Notes under the pieces: model-generated | Database searches by the model: none | What the model was told of the DNA's origin: nothing | The model's input: only the letters and a program-made list of their open reading frames with translations | In this document: positions 6,761 to 13,901 of the stretch, in pieces | Layout: each line of letters starts with the position of its first letter | Numbering within the stretch: the first letter of the stretch is position 1 | Position numbers and translations under genes: made by a program | Source of the DNA: a virus | Direction: 5' to 3' (one strand) | Length of the DNA: 27,114 bases | Virus record (IMG/VR): IMGVR_UViG_3300009506_000216 | Location: 1 to 27,114 of that record

Positions 6761-7240
6761 CTAGCTGCGGTGCACCGAAAACGCGGCCTCGGCATCGTAT
6801 CCGCGCCTGAATTTGCCGCGCAAGTCCGGAAGCCTGAATGTGCCCACGGGTTCACCGCCGGTATTCCACGTAGTGCCTATTGCCGCGAAAAGCTCGGCAT
6901 AAGTAACCTCGCTTACGGTTGAGCCGTCCGCCTTCAAGGCCCTGACATTCAACGTTGCCGGGTCCACATCCGCCCCGAAGTCAATGAAAGAGCCCACGGG
7001 ATATATTGCCTCTATTATCTTGACAAGGTCGCTATTCCCCACTTGCTCCTGCAAGTCCGAAGGCGTCAGGCCGAAGTGGTCAAGCGCGGCATAGAGGGCC
7101 ATGAGCGGGTCGTTTGCCCATTCGGCGATTGCCGGGCTTCCGTTTCCGCTTCCCAGCGGGTTGCTGTTGACAAGCCGCCCATACGGATACTGCGACGACG
7201 GGGCCTCAATTACGATGCCCAAGTTATCAAGCCTGTACAT
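6761..7240 (-). CDS. Tail fibre collar-domain protein, N-terminal part (frameshifted)
   Basis: 159 codons in the present reading. Residues 80-150 form a phage tail collar domain: YPVGSFIDFG, then ADGSTVSEVTYAELFAAIG and TFRLPDLRGKFRRGYDA. After AAF154 the frame turns into SVHRS and stops at TAG, while the -1 frame gives GAPQLDAMQGHRHW, the normal continuation. The whole fibre would be about 240 aa, which is very short, with only about 75 residues before the collar domain to attach it to the baseplate. Its likely role is host-surface binding. GGAGG lies five bases before the ATG at 7240. The break may be an assembly error in TTTT, a true mutation or recoding. Confidence 0.85.
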   Translation of the reverse strand: MYRLDNLGIVIEAPSSQYPYGRLVNSNPLGSGNGSPAIAEWANDPLMALYAALDHFGLTPSDLQEQVGNSDLVKIIEAIYPVGSFIDFGADVDPATLNVRALKADGSTVSEVTYAELFAAIGTTWNTGGEPVGTFRLPDLRGKFRRGYDAEAAFSVHRS

Positions 7241-7249
7241 GATGCCTCC

Positions 7250-7759
7250 TTATTTCAAAGCCATGAGTTTTGTTTTTGTATGGCTTCCCAATGTAGTGCC
7301 ATTGAAATACTGCATTGAGCCTATCCATGCAGTGCCTAATGAGCCCACCATGATATTGACTATGGTTTTGTTGGCTTCCGGTATTTCTACTAGCATCATC
7401 GCTATAAGCGAGCCGAAAAAACCGATGGTAAGGATTATGGCAAGGATGCCGGGCATTTTAGAGTCCTTATGCGCGGCCCTGGCGTCCGCCTTGTCATCGA
7501 AGGCGAGTTCGCTTTCCTTGATTCCAAGCTCTTTCATTTTTATCTTGAGATCGGAATCAATCTGCTTGAGCTGCACAAGCTGCTCTGGCGTGGCCTTTTC
7601 TATGTACTCGGCCATTTGCGCCTCGTCTGGCGGTGCTTCGCCTTCATGGCCGAATACCGCGCCTATGGCCTTGGCCGCCAGGCCGCCCCATGGGCCGCCT
7701 ATCATAGTACCGGCCAGAGGGGCAACCTTTGAAAGTACCTGCTTCCATTTAGAGCCCAT
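7250..7759 (-). CDS. Holin-like membrane protein
   Basis: A 169-aa protein. The N-terminus (about 12-36) has a glycine-rich amphipathic stretch, APLAGTMIGGPWGGLAAKAI. A charged helical middle (48-100) follows, then two hydrophobic segments: PGILAIILTIGFFGSLIAMM (about 103-122) and a second around IVNIMVGSLGTAWIGSM (about 133-149). The C-terminus is basic and polar (GSHTKTKLMALK). The layout resembles three-segment holins of gene-transfer agents and some phages, which open the inner membrane for the endolysin. The gene overlaps the endolysin stop by TAATG and has GGAGGG upstream. The family assignment is tentative, but the endolysin neighbour supports a lysis role. Confidence 0.7.
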   Translation of the reverse strand: MGSKWKQVLSKVAPLAGTMIGGPWGGLAAKAIGAVFGHEGEAPPDEAQMAEYIEKATPEQLVQLKQIDSDLKIKMKELGIKESELAFDDKADARAAHKDSKMPGILAIILTIGFFGSLIAMMLVEIPEANKTIVNIMVGSLGTAWIGSMQYFNGTTLGSHTKTKLMALK

Positions 7760-8289
7760 TATCTGCCCTCCTTGTAATTCAATTCCTGTCTTAACCGCTT
7801 CCAGTACATGTGCTGGTAGTGCGGCGAATCCACAAAATTGTGGTCGTCAAACCTGTTGTCACCGTCCCAATCAGCCCCGTTTACAAGCGGGATTCCGTGC
7901 GCGTGGAAAACTCCGATTATCACGCCAGCGCAATGCCTCATCCGCTTTATGTTCTCGAGGATTTCGGCGGCCTCTTTCATGTCCCCGCGCTCAACGGCCG
8001 CCCAAAGCTCTTTAGTGCCGCGCCAGTCGACACCATGCGGCTTCTCGGGATAATACGGCATAGCATCGAAGGCGAAAACGCGGTCGCTGTCCTTTAGCGG
8101 GTTATGCGCGCTGTCAGGATATTTAACCGTTGTCCTGCCTTCATCGAAAAGCATGTTCTGCCTGTCCTCAATACGCCTGCCCTCAAGCAGCTTGATATCA
8201 ACACGCTTTATTACTTCCATCAAAGGCGCTTCATAGGATGGGTCCAGTTCCGATACTACCAGTAAAGATGAATCCGAATACTTATACAT
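7759..8289 (-). CDS. Endolysin, M15-type peptidase (D-Ala-D-Ala / L-Ala-D-Glu type)
   Basis: A zinc peptidase of about 176 aa that would cut peptide bonds in peptidoglycan. Numbered from the ATG at 8289, His62 in DSAHNP, Asp75 in FAFD and His157 in DSPHYQ fit the three M15 zinc ligands, and Asp154 the catalytic acid. The run GADWDGDNRFDDHNFVDSPH is typical of phage M15 endolysins. No signal peptide is present, so release through a holin is expected, and a holin-like gene follows directly. The ATG at 8289 is preferred over a TTG at 8307 because GGGGAGG lies six bases upstream. It overlaps the 46-codon gene before it by 8 bases. Confidence 0.88.
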   Translation of the reverse strand: MYKYSDSSLLVVSELDPSYEAPLMEVIKRVDIKLLEGRRIEDRQNMLFDEGRTTVKYPDSAHNPLKDSDRVFAFDAMPYYPEKPHGVDWRGTKELWAAVERGDMKEAAEILENIKRMRHCAGVIIGVFHAHGIPLVNGADWDGDNRFDDHNFVDSPHYQHMYWKRLRQELNYKEGR

Positions 8290-8422
8290 TGAATGCCTCC
8301 CCGTCAAGAATTATAGCCAGGTTTTCACCGTAAGTCTTTTTCAGAAACTTTATAAAGCCTATGCGTTCCTGGCCTTCGGCGTTTTCCCATGCAGATATTA
8401 TATCGTTTTCCAATTCGCCCAT
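8282..8422 (-). CDS. Hypothetical protein, 46 aa, upstream of endolysin
   Basis: A short gene coupled on both sides: its ATG at 8422 shares a base with the preceding TAA (TAATG), and its end overlaps the endolysin start by 8 bases. The protein begins MGELENDIISAWENAEGQER and ends in ILDGEAFNV; it looks helical and soluble, with no membrane segment. A GGGGGGA run lies directly before the overlap. I do not recognise it. The tight packing fits a minor lysis-cassette gene or a spacer that couples endolysin translation. Confidence 0.6.
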   Translation of the reverse strand: MGELENDIISAWENAEGQERIGFIKFLKKTYGENLAIILDGEAFNV

Positions 8423-8916
8423 TATCCCCCCGCTGCCGGTAACAGGTATTTGAATATTCCGAGTGTTGCGCTTAAAAGCAAAACAAGCTTTAGTATCTCG
8501 CCCATATCAAGCTTGCTTCCGAGTTTGCCCTCGTTCTTCGTATCAGCGACTTTAAGGTCGCCTATCTTCTCTGCCATTGATGTTTTCACATCGCCTATAA
8601 GTTTAGTGGTTTCAGTCCTTGAATCGGTTATCCTTTTATGTAGCGACCTGTCCTCTGCCTCTAGCTTGCCGTGCTGGTTTTCATTTATCCTTGCCATTTC
8701 CCCAATTGACTTGTTAAGCGTCTTTACAGCGGCGGATGCCAGGGCCAGGTTGACAACGGCCTCCTCCATCTGCCTTGTATTTTCCTCTATTGCTCCTGAT
8801 ACTCTTTCGTAATTTTCCTTGACTTCATAATAACGCCTGTCCATAAGCGCTATTCTTTGCGAAAGCGCTTTATTTGGCGGGCAGCTATCAGGATCGGCGC
8901 AATGCTCTTTACCCAT
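8422..8916 (-). CDS. Coiled-coil protein with C-terminal membrane segment (XhlA-like layout)
   Basis: 164 aa from the ATG at 8916, which has AGGAGG five bases upstream; a longer start at 8955 would overlap the preceding tail gene. Residues 15-135 are almost wholly helical with heptad-like spacing (coiled coil), rich in Glu, Lys and Ser/Thr. One hydrophobic segment, LKLVLLLSATLGIFKYLL, lies near the end (about 142-159). The N-terminus has two Cys in CADPDSC. A long coiled coil with a C-terminal anchor next to lysis genes recalls hemolysin XhlA-type lysis accessory proteins. It may help the holin, or instead be a spanin-like or tail-membrane protein. Confidence 0.7.
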   Translation of the reverse strand: MGKEHCADPDSCPPNKALSQRIALMDRRYYEVKENYERVSGAIEENTRQMEEAVVNLALASAAVKTLNKSIGEMARINENQHGKLEAEDRSLHKRITDSRTETTKLIGDVKTSMAEKIGDLKVADTKNEGKLGSKLDMGEILKLVLLLSATLGIFKYLLPAAGG

Positions 8917-8924
8917 GAAGCCTC

Positions 8925-9671
8925 CTAAATGAGATTCAAAAACGCGAATGCCCATGTCCTCATGGGCTTGTATCTCAAAACAAGTTCCCTGAATTCGTTA
9001 TATCTCGCCGATGGAATAGACGCCAGGGCCGTTATATCTATCGGGTCGCCTGAAATATAAAAAACGAATTTATGCCTGAAAGGCGCTATAGGGCAGGCGT
9101 CCTCGTTCTCATAAATCGCATTGATATGATTCTGGATTATGCGCGGCCTGTTAACGTCAAGTACAAAATTATCGCCTAGAACGAAATCGCCCAATATGGC
9201 CCCGGCAGCAACGTATTGTTCGCATGGGTCTATGGCATAGGCATATCCGGCTATATTGCCCTCAAGGTAGAAATCGCCCAATACGAGTTCATCGCCTAGT
9301 ATGGATTGAAATTCAACATACTGTATGCCCGAGATAACATAGACATCGAAACCGCTCTCCCTCAGCTTTCCCTGTATATATTCCTGAGTCTGGCCGCCGC
9401 TGTTTGTCCATTGTGTAGCGAGTCTTTCGCGGCGTTCCGCTATAGTCAAACCGGCCTGATATGGCAGACGGAATCTTGTTTCCCAATCAGGTATAAATGA
9501 TTCATCCATGAGTTCAGGGAATATTGAATCCTTGACAAGCAGCATGAAATCATACCACTTCTTGATTTCATCGCCTATGCCTCCCACAATAGCGGACAAA
9601 ACCTTTAAAGGTCGTGGTAGCCATGCCCTGCCAGTGGGGAAAATACCGCTTATGATTTTTTCGAAATCCAT
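8925..9671 (-). CDS. Baseplate / tail protein, Mu gp48-like (DUF2313)
   Basis: A 248-aa protein with the pattern of the Mu gp48/YmfQ family: near the start FPTGRAWLPRP, then SFIPDWETRFRLPYQAGLTIAERRERL and NSGGQTQEYIQGKL. These proteins close the baseplate wedge between gp47 and the fibre. The C-terminal third is less conserved (CPIAPFRHKFVFYISGDPID) and probably binds the fibre or another baseplate part. It follows the baseplate J gene by TAATG. The gene order gp45-gp46-gp47-gp48 as in Mu strengthens the call. Confidence 0.85.
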   Translation of the reverse strand: MDFEKIISGIFPTGRAWLPRPLKVLSAIVGGIGDEIKKWYDFMLLVKDSIFPELMDESFIPDWETRFRLPYQAGLTIAERRERLATQWTNSGGQTQEYIQGKLRESGFDVYVISGIQYVEFQSILGDELVLGDFYLEGNIAGYAYAIDPCEQYVAAGAILGDFVLGDNFVLDVNRPRIIQNHINAIYENEDACPIAPFRHKFVFYISGDPIDITALASIPSARYNEFRELVLRYKPMRTWAFAFLNLI

Positions 9672-10864
9672 TATGAATATATTATGTTGCCTGCCTTGGA
9701 TTTTTCGCCGTTGTCAAGCACATAAACGTCAATCGGGCTTCCGGTAAGCTCCAGAACCAGGTCGTCGATAGTGCCGCCCTGGCGGCTTATTGCCGCAACC
9801 GCCACGGCCAGAAGTTCAGCCCGAGATATGGTATCGTTTTTTTCGTCCAGGAAATCAGCGCCGTCAAGAAAAGGTTTTTTAGCTTTCAGGGCGGCGGTAA
9901 GGGCGCTTGTTATGCTTGCCTGTGCTGCCGGGATATCAGGGGCATTGAGCCCTATAACTTCCATATCGAAAAGCAAAACCGTTATGGGCAGCATCAATAT
10001 GAAATCGGACATGGGCTTGCGCTGCAATCCCGTTTCGGGGTCTATCAATATTGCTTCAAAGGCGGCGTCTAGCACTGCCTGAGTCGGTATGCCGTCAGGG
10101 TCCACGTCCGGGGTAGCTTCGATATAAACGTTTATCTTTCCGGGCTCGACCTGGTCGCTATAAGGATAAGAGGCCGCAACGCCCTCGGCGTCAAGGGGCC
10201 AGCGCTTGTAGTCTATGCGCGCTCCGCCCTGTGGCGCCAAGCGCAAAAAACTTACAACGCGGGGCCTGTATGATGTTTCGATACCTTCGCCATCCGTGGC
10301 AACGGTTAATATGGCACTCACCAAAGCCGGATTATCAATACCGGCAAACGGATTGACCGTGTTGACTTCCGAGCCCACGGAAAGCGCAAACTCAGTATTT
10401 TCCCTGTCCTCTGATACACTGGCCTTTATTATTCCCTGTGCCACTCCGGCAACAATTGTAATCTCCGCCTCGAGTAGATATATATTGCCCGTATTGCTCC
10501 TGTATGCAGTACCGGCCAGGAGTGTGCTGCCGTCTGTCCCTGTAATGTCTATCTGATAGCGCGGGGCCTGCCCTGGTTTTGGATCGCCGACTTTCAAGAG
10601 CCTGCCCCACTGCTGCAAGCGCCCGCCCGGCACTTCGTTTTCATCGTCCGCCGTTTGCGGGTCCGTCTGGTTCAAAGCCCACATGCCGAAAAGATAAAGC
10701 AGCCTTATTACCGGCGCAATCGCGCTAGCCATGATATATAGGGCTGATTTAAATGATCTCTTTATCTTTACAGAGCCCGGCGGCAAACCCTTTAAGGAAT
10801 TTATGCGCGTTTCCCAAAAGTTTATTATGGAATCCCTTGTTTCGGCGGTTGTCGGTATATGCAT
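9671..10864 (-). CDS. Baseplate J-like wedge protein (Mu gp47-like)
   Basis: A 397-aa protein with typical baseplate J features: an N-terminal helical region, GGRLQQWGRLLKVGDPKPGQAP at about 80-101, the beta-domain motif GSTLLAGTAYRSNTGNIYLL at about 112-131, PFAGIDNPA at about 172-180, and YRPRVVSFLRLAPQGGARIDY. The C-terminus contains GGTIDDLVLELTG. It forms the wedge ring around the spike in contractile tails. The length is close to the usual 350-400 aa. It is coupled by TAATG to the genes on both sides. Confidence 0.92.
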   Translation of the reverse strand: MHIPTTAETRDSIINFWETRINSLKGLPPGSVKIKRSFKSALYIMASAIAPVIRLLYLFGMWALNQTDPQTADDENEVPGGRLQQWGRLLKVGDPKPGQAPRYQIDITGTDGSTLLAGTAYRSNTGNIYLLEAEITIVAGVAQGIIKASVSEDRENTEFALSVGSEVNTVNPFAGIDNPALVSAILTVATDGEGIETSYRPRVVSFLRLAPQGGARIDYKRWPLDAEGVAASYPYSDQVEPGKINVYIEATPDVDPDGIPTQAVLDAAFEAILIDPETGLQRKPMSDFILMLPITVLLFDMEVIGLNAPDIPAAQASITSALTAALKAKKPFLDGADFLDEKNDTISRAELLAVAVAAISRQGGTIDDLVLELTGSPIDVYVLDNGEKSKAGNIIYS

Positions 10865-11349
10865 TATTCGGTTATCGTCCTTTGCTTTTCAAAATCCCAA
10901 CTAGGGTTAAAGTTGGTATTGCTTGAAGGCTGTTGAATGGTATCTCGTACCTCAACGCGGTCTATGCCGGTTATGAAAGCTTCGGATTCTACCTTTGATG
11001 CTATTGCCGCCTCCAGCATCCATGAAAGGTCTGAAACGCTGTAATCGCTTATGCGCAAAAGGTTGCCGCTGGTTATCTCAAGCTCGTTCAAGGCGCGCTC
11101 AAGCGATGAATTCATTTGCAGGACGGGCTCGTTTTTAAAAAGCTGGTTTCCAAACCAGTCCTCGCGCAATTCGCCCTGCTTTTCGTTTCCCGTTGTTGAG
11201 GCCTCTACATTGCCGCCGAAGTGTGACAGGTAAACGGAAGTGAAAAGGCCGCCTTCAAGCTCTATATCATAAAAGATTCCGTCCTCGTCCTCTGTCTGAA
11301 TAAGCACGAAATCGCCGCCGTCCAATGTCTCTATCATCTGTATATCCAT
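10864..11349 (-). CDS. Mu gp46-like baseplate protein (gpW/gp25-like position)
   Basis: 161 aa. The N-terminal half contains DGIFYDIELEGGLFTSVYLSHFGG and REDWFGNQ, which match phage GP46 proteins of the Mu group (a DWWG-type motif). Residues 80-125 (NSSLERALNELEITSGNLLRISDY) fit the helical core of gp25-like wedge proteins. The protein lies between the spike (gp45-like) and baseplate J (gp47-like), exactly as in Mu. Its role is in baseplate wedge assembly at the tail tip. The N-terminal residues MDIQMIETLDGG follow an ATG 11 bases after the spike stop. Confidence 0.82.
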   Translation of the reverse strand: MDIQMIETLDGGDFVLIQTEDEDGIFYDIELEGGLFTSVYLSHFGGNVEASTTGNEKQGELREDWFGNQLFKNEPVLQMNSSLERALNELEITSGNLLRISDYSVSDLSWMLEAAIASKVESEAFITGIDRVEVRDTIQQPSSNTNFNPSWDFEKQRTITE

Positions 11350-11360
11350 ATTGAATTATA

Positions 11361-11870
11361 TCATGGCAACGTGGGCGGAGTTGTTGGCAGGACGCCCACA
11401 TAATGTATATGGCTTAAAAAGGGTATCCCGCCTGATATCAGGTCGCCGTTTGTTATTTCAATATTCCCGTTTGTCAGGTTTATATCTCCTTCAATGTCCA
11501 TGTCCCCTGTCATGTTGACATTGCCGTTTATTTCCAAATCCCCGTTAATAGTGCCGTTGCCTTCGATAACATAAGTCCCATCATTCTTGAAATGCATCGA
11601 AGCAGAAACCGCGTTCCCCAGCGGGTCGGTGCTGTAAATTCTTATCTCGCCGGGCTGGGCTAAGAGAAACTTGTTTATGAATGCCAGAATGAGCCCGCGC
11701 CCGGCGGTTGTTGCCTTCATGAAAGCGCCCTTTATGCCGGGGTAAGGATTCGCGTCAATTCCGAAGGGCGCGGCAATCTCGTTCTTTCCCGTCTTGCCTT
11801 TAAGGGGCTCGTGTATGGCTATCCTGAGCCCCCTTTCCTGCCCCGTCTGCTTTATTAGCGTAATCCTCAT
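11361..11870 (-). CDS. Tail spike / baseplate assembly protein V (Mu gp45-like)
   Basis: A 169-aa membrane-piercing spike candidate. Residues 31-100 look like the small beta/OB region (EIAAPFGIDANPYPGIKG). Residues 105-148 show a period of about six residues (GTINGD, LEINGN, VNMTGD, MDIEGD, INLTNG, NIEITN), as in the triple beta-helix of trimeric spikes. The end has SHIHYVG, with His154 and His156 in an HxH arrangement like the iron-binding tip of P2 gpV. A short Pro/Thr tail follows. Its start overlaps the tape-measure stop as ATGA. It is somewhat shorter than Mu gp45. Confidence 0.85.
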   Translation of the reverse strand: MRITLIKQTGQERGLRIAIHEPLKGKTGKNEIAAPFGIDANPYPGIKGAFMKATTAGRGLILAFINKFLLAQPGEIRIYSTDPLGNAVSASMHFKNDGTYVIEGNGTINGDLEINGNVNMTGDMDIEGDINLTNGNIEITNGDLISGGIPFLSHIHYVGVLPTTPPTLP

Positions 11871-13726
11871 GGCATCACAAAGCCTTCGTCCATGCCTGCC
11901 GTGCGCGGAGTCATTTGTATAACTCCTGGCGCGCCGTCCTCTGTCATGCGCGCGCGGCCCGTCCTGTCCTCTATTACAAGCTTGTTTTGTGTCTCGTTTG
12001 TGGTTTCGGATATCTTCTTTGTCATTGCCGCTTGTGGCGCTACTATGCCCGCGCCGGTCCCGCCCTCAACTTTGACGTCGCCGCCGAAGCCTTCGGATAT
12101 CGCGCCCTTTATGGCCCCTGTTATGGAATCTGCCGCGCGGCCCAATGCACCGAGCCCCGGAATCTTCGAAAGCAGTTTCATGAATAGAATGATTGGAGCT
12201 ATCAGAAGCCCGACTATCGCGGCCCCTATGGCAATAATCTGTTTCCTGAAAACGATTATAGCGGCTATAGCGGCTGTTATCGCCAGCACGACCAGTATTA
12301 CAGGGTTAGCGGCCATAATCACATTGAACGCTATCATTGCGATATTTAAAGCCAGTATCGCCCCGTGTACGATCGCTATTGCCGAAGCAACCGCAAGTAC
12401 AGGGGCCGCTATCTTTGCGAAGGCAACAAGGGTTTTAATAACCCATGGGTTAGCCTCCAGGAATTTATTGATAACCCTTATAACTGACGTAAGCCCCTTT
12501 ATAATACTGTTTATGGAGGGCTGTAACTGTTTGAAAATGGTTAATCCTAGACCTTCGGCCGCGCTTTTCATCGTCTTGAAAGAGCCCAATGTCGTGCCGC
12601 GCATTACATCGGCCATTTGCTTGCTTGCGCCCGCCGCGCCCTCGAGCTGCTTCTGATAGGCCCTGAGCTTGTCCGCCCCGGCGTCAAGTAGTATGTTTAC
12701 GCCTGCTATCGGTATCTTTCCGAATATCTCATTGAGCACGGCCGCCTTTTCGGCAGTGCCCAGCTTCTTTGTTGCACTGTCAAGGTCGCCGAGTATATCG
12801 ACGACATCGCGCAGATTCCCCGATGAATCCTTTGTTTGTACTCCCATGCGTTTTAACTGCTTAGCGGCCTCTGGAGTAGCGGCGGCCAATCTAAGGAAAA
12901 CGTTTTTAAGGGTTGTCCCCGCCTGGCCGCTCTTTATGCCGGAATTGGCAAGCACTCCTGCCATTGCAGCGAATTGCTCAAGCGATGAACCGGCGCTTAT
13001 TGCAACGGGGCCGCCCTCCTTGATTGTCTCAAAGAGCCTTATCATATCAGTATTTGATGTTGTGACAGTCTTTGCCATAACATCATTAACTCGGGCAAGG
13101 TTTTTAGATAATTGCGCGGCATCGCTTGTGGCAAGGCCCATGGCCCCTAGAGTATCGGTCGCAATGTCCGTGGCCGTGGCAAGGTCCGTCTGTGAAGCGG
13201 TTGCAAGGTCAACGACTTTAGGCAGCGCGGCAATTGATTGCTCGGCGTTCATCCCGGCCATTGCCAGGAAGTTCAGGCCCGAAGCCGCCTCCGATGCCGT
13301 GAATTCAGTTGTGGCCCCCACATCGCGCGCGGCGGCCTCTAGCGCCTGAAACTCTTTTGTCCCCGGCCTTATGGCCCCCGGAAACTTAGCGGCGGCATTG
13401 ACAATTGTTTGTTCGAATTCAAGGCCGGTACTGATTGCGCTTTGTGCCGCAAGGGTAAAAGACGCGATCCCAGCTATCGCCACGCCAGCGGTAAACGCTT
13501 TCTTGAATCCCTTGCCGAATATTTCAGTTTTGCGGCTGAGCTTTGACAGGACGGCTGTTATCTTGGTTTGCGCTACCTTGAAAGAGCGGACGGCCGAGGC
13601 GCTCATCTGCTTGAAACGCCCGGCCATCCCGCTTGCTGCTGCTTTTCCGCTGCGGGCAATGTGCTTTAAAACCCTGGTTGTCTTGTCTATGGCTTTATAA
13701 GCTGTGCTTACGGCGAAATCAGCCAC
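11867..13726 (-). CDS. Tail tape measure protein
   Basis: A 619-aa protein that sets tail length and may channel DNA on injection. The start is a GTG at 13726 with GGAGG six bases upstream. The conserved tape-measure core covers about residues 120-300: TEFTASEAASGLNFLAMAGM, ASQTDLATATDIATDTLGAM and GQAGTTLKNVFLRL. A strongly hydrophobic region at about 415-515 (many Ala, Ile and Val) holds several potential membrane segments. The C-terminus (about 545-619) is polar. At roughly 0.15 nm per residue the tail would be about 90 nm, short for a myovirus and similar to Mu. It overlaps the frameshifted chaperone frame by 8 bases. Confidence 0.93.
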   Translation of the reverse strand: MADFAVSTAYKAIDKTTRVLKHIARSGKAAASGMAGRFKQMSASAVRSFKVAQTKITAVLSKLSRKTEIFGKGFKKAFTAGVAIAGIASFTLAAQSAISTGLEFEQTIVNAAAKFPGAIRPGTKEFQALEAAARDVGATTEFTASEAASGLNFLAMAGMNAEQSIAALPKVVDLATASQTDLATATDIATDTLGAMGLATSDAAQLSKNLARVNDVMAKTVTTSNTDMIRLFETIKEGGPVAISAGSSLEQFAAMAGVLANSGIKSGQAGTTLKNVFLRLAAATPEAAKQLKRMGVQTKDSSGNLRDVVDILGDLDSATKKLGTAEKAAVLNEIFGKIPIAGVNILLDAGADKLRAYQKQLEGAAGASKQMADVMRGTTLGSFKTMKSAAEGLGLTIFKQLQPSINSIIKGLTSVIRVINKFLEANPWVIKTLVAFAKIAAPVLAVASAIAIVHGAILALNIAMIAFNVIMAANPVILVVLAITAAIAAIIVFRKQIIAIGAAIVGLLIAPIILFMKLLSKIPGLGALGRAADSITGAIKGAISEGFGGDVKVEGGTGAGIVAPQAAMTKKISETTNETQNKLVIEDRTGRARMTEDGAPGVIQMTPRTAGMDEGFVMP

Positions 13727-13901
13727 CTTGCCCTCCAGCCTCGTTTATCTTTTTCTCTACTCTCTGCGCCGCCTCATACCAGTAATGAAGTCCCTTTAGC
13801 GGCTCGTGGCTTATTTCAAGCCCCCCTATTACATCGGGGTTAAAGTAAAACGTTGCTGCTATTGATATAACCTTGTCATTCAGCTCGTATATCTCAGGCC
13901 A
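13719..13901 (-). CDS. Tail assembly chaperone, frameshift extension (gpGT-like part)
   Basis: An open frame of 60 codons that has no ATG, GTG or TTG start of its own. It begins in frame just after the T-run at 13903-13908 and ends with TGA at 13719, overlapping the tape-measure GTG. It reads WPEIYELNDKVISIAATFYF, then NPDVIGGLEISHEPLKGLHY, then a helical end rich in Glu, Lys and Arg. With frame 0 the product would be a fusion of 225 or 226 aa. By analogy to lambda gpG/gpGT and to Mu, this extension would bind the tape measure during tube assembly. The site requires a +1 or -2 shift, not the common -1. Confidence 0.75.
   Translation of the reverse strand, partial: WPEIYELNDKVISIAATFYFNPDVIGGLEISHEPLKGLHYWYEAAQRVEKKINEAGGQGG

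Noticed and set aside
6777-6782. Programmed -1 frameshift in the fibre gene
   Set aside because: GTTTTC does not fit the X XXY YYZ slippery pattern and the P-site tRNA would re-pair poorly. An indel or assembly error is the simpler explanation, so recoding is kept only as an alternative.
7101-8015. 304-codon open frame on the plus strand
   Set aside because: It runs antisense across the fibre, holin-like and endolysin genes, all of which have motifs and ribosome sites. No motif is seen in the plus-strand reading.
11892-13349. Two long plus-strand frames (254 and 226 codons) opposite the tape measure
   Set aside because: They are antisense shadows of an Ala-rich gene, and the hydrophobic runs mirror tape-measure codons. 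No start signal is visible.
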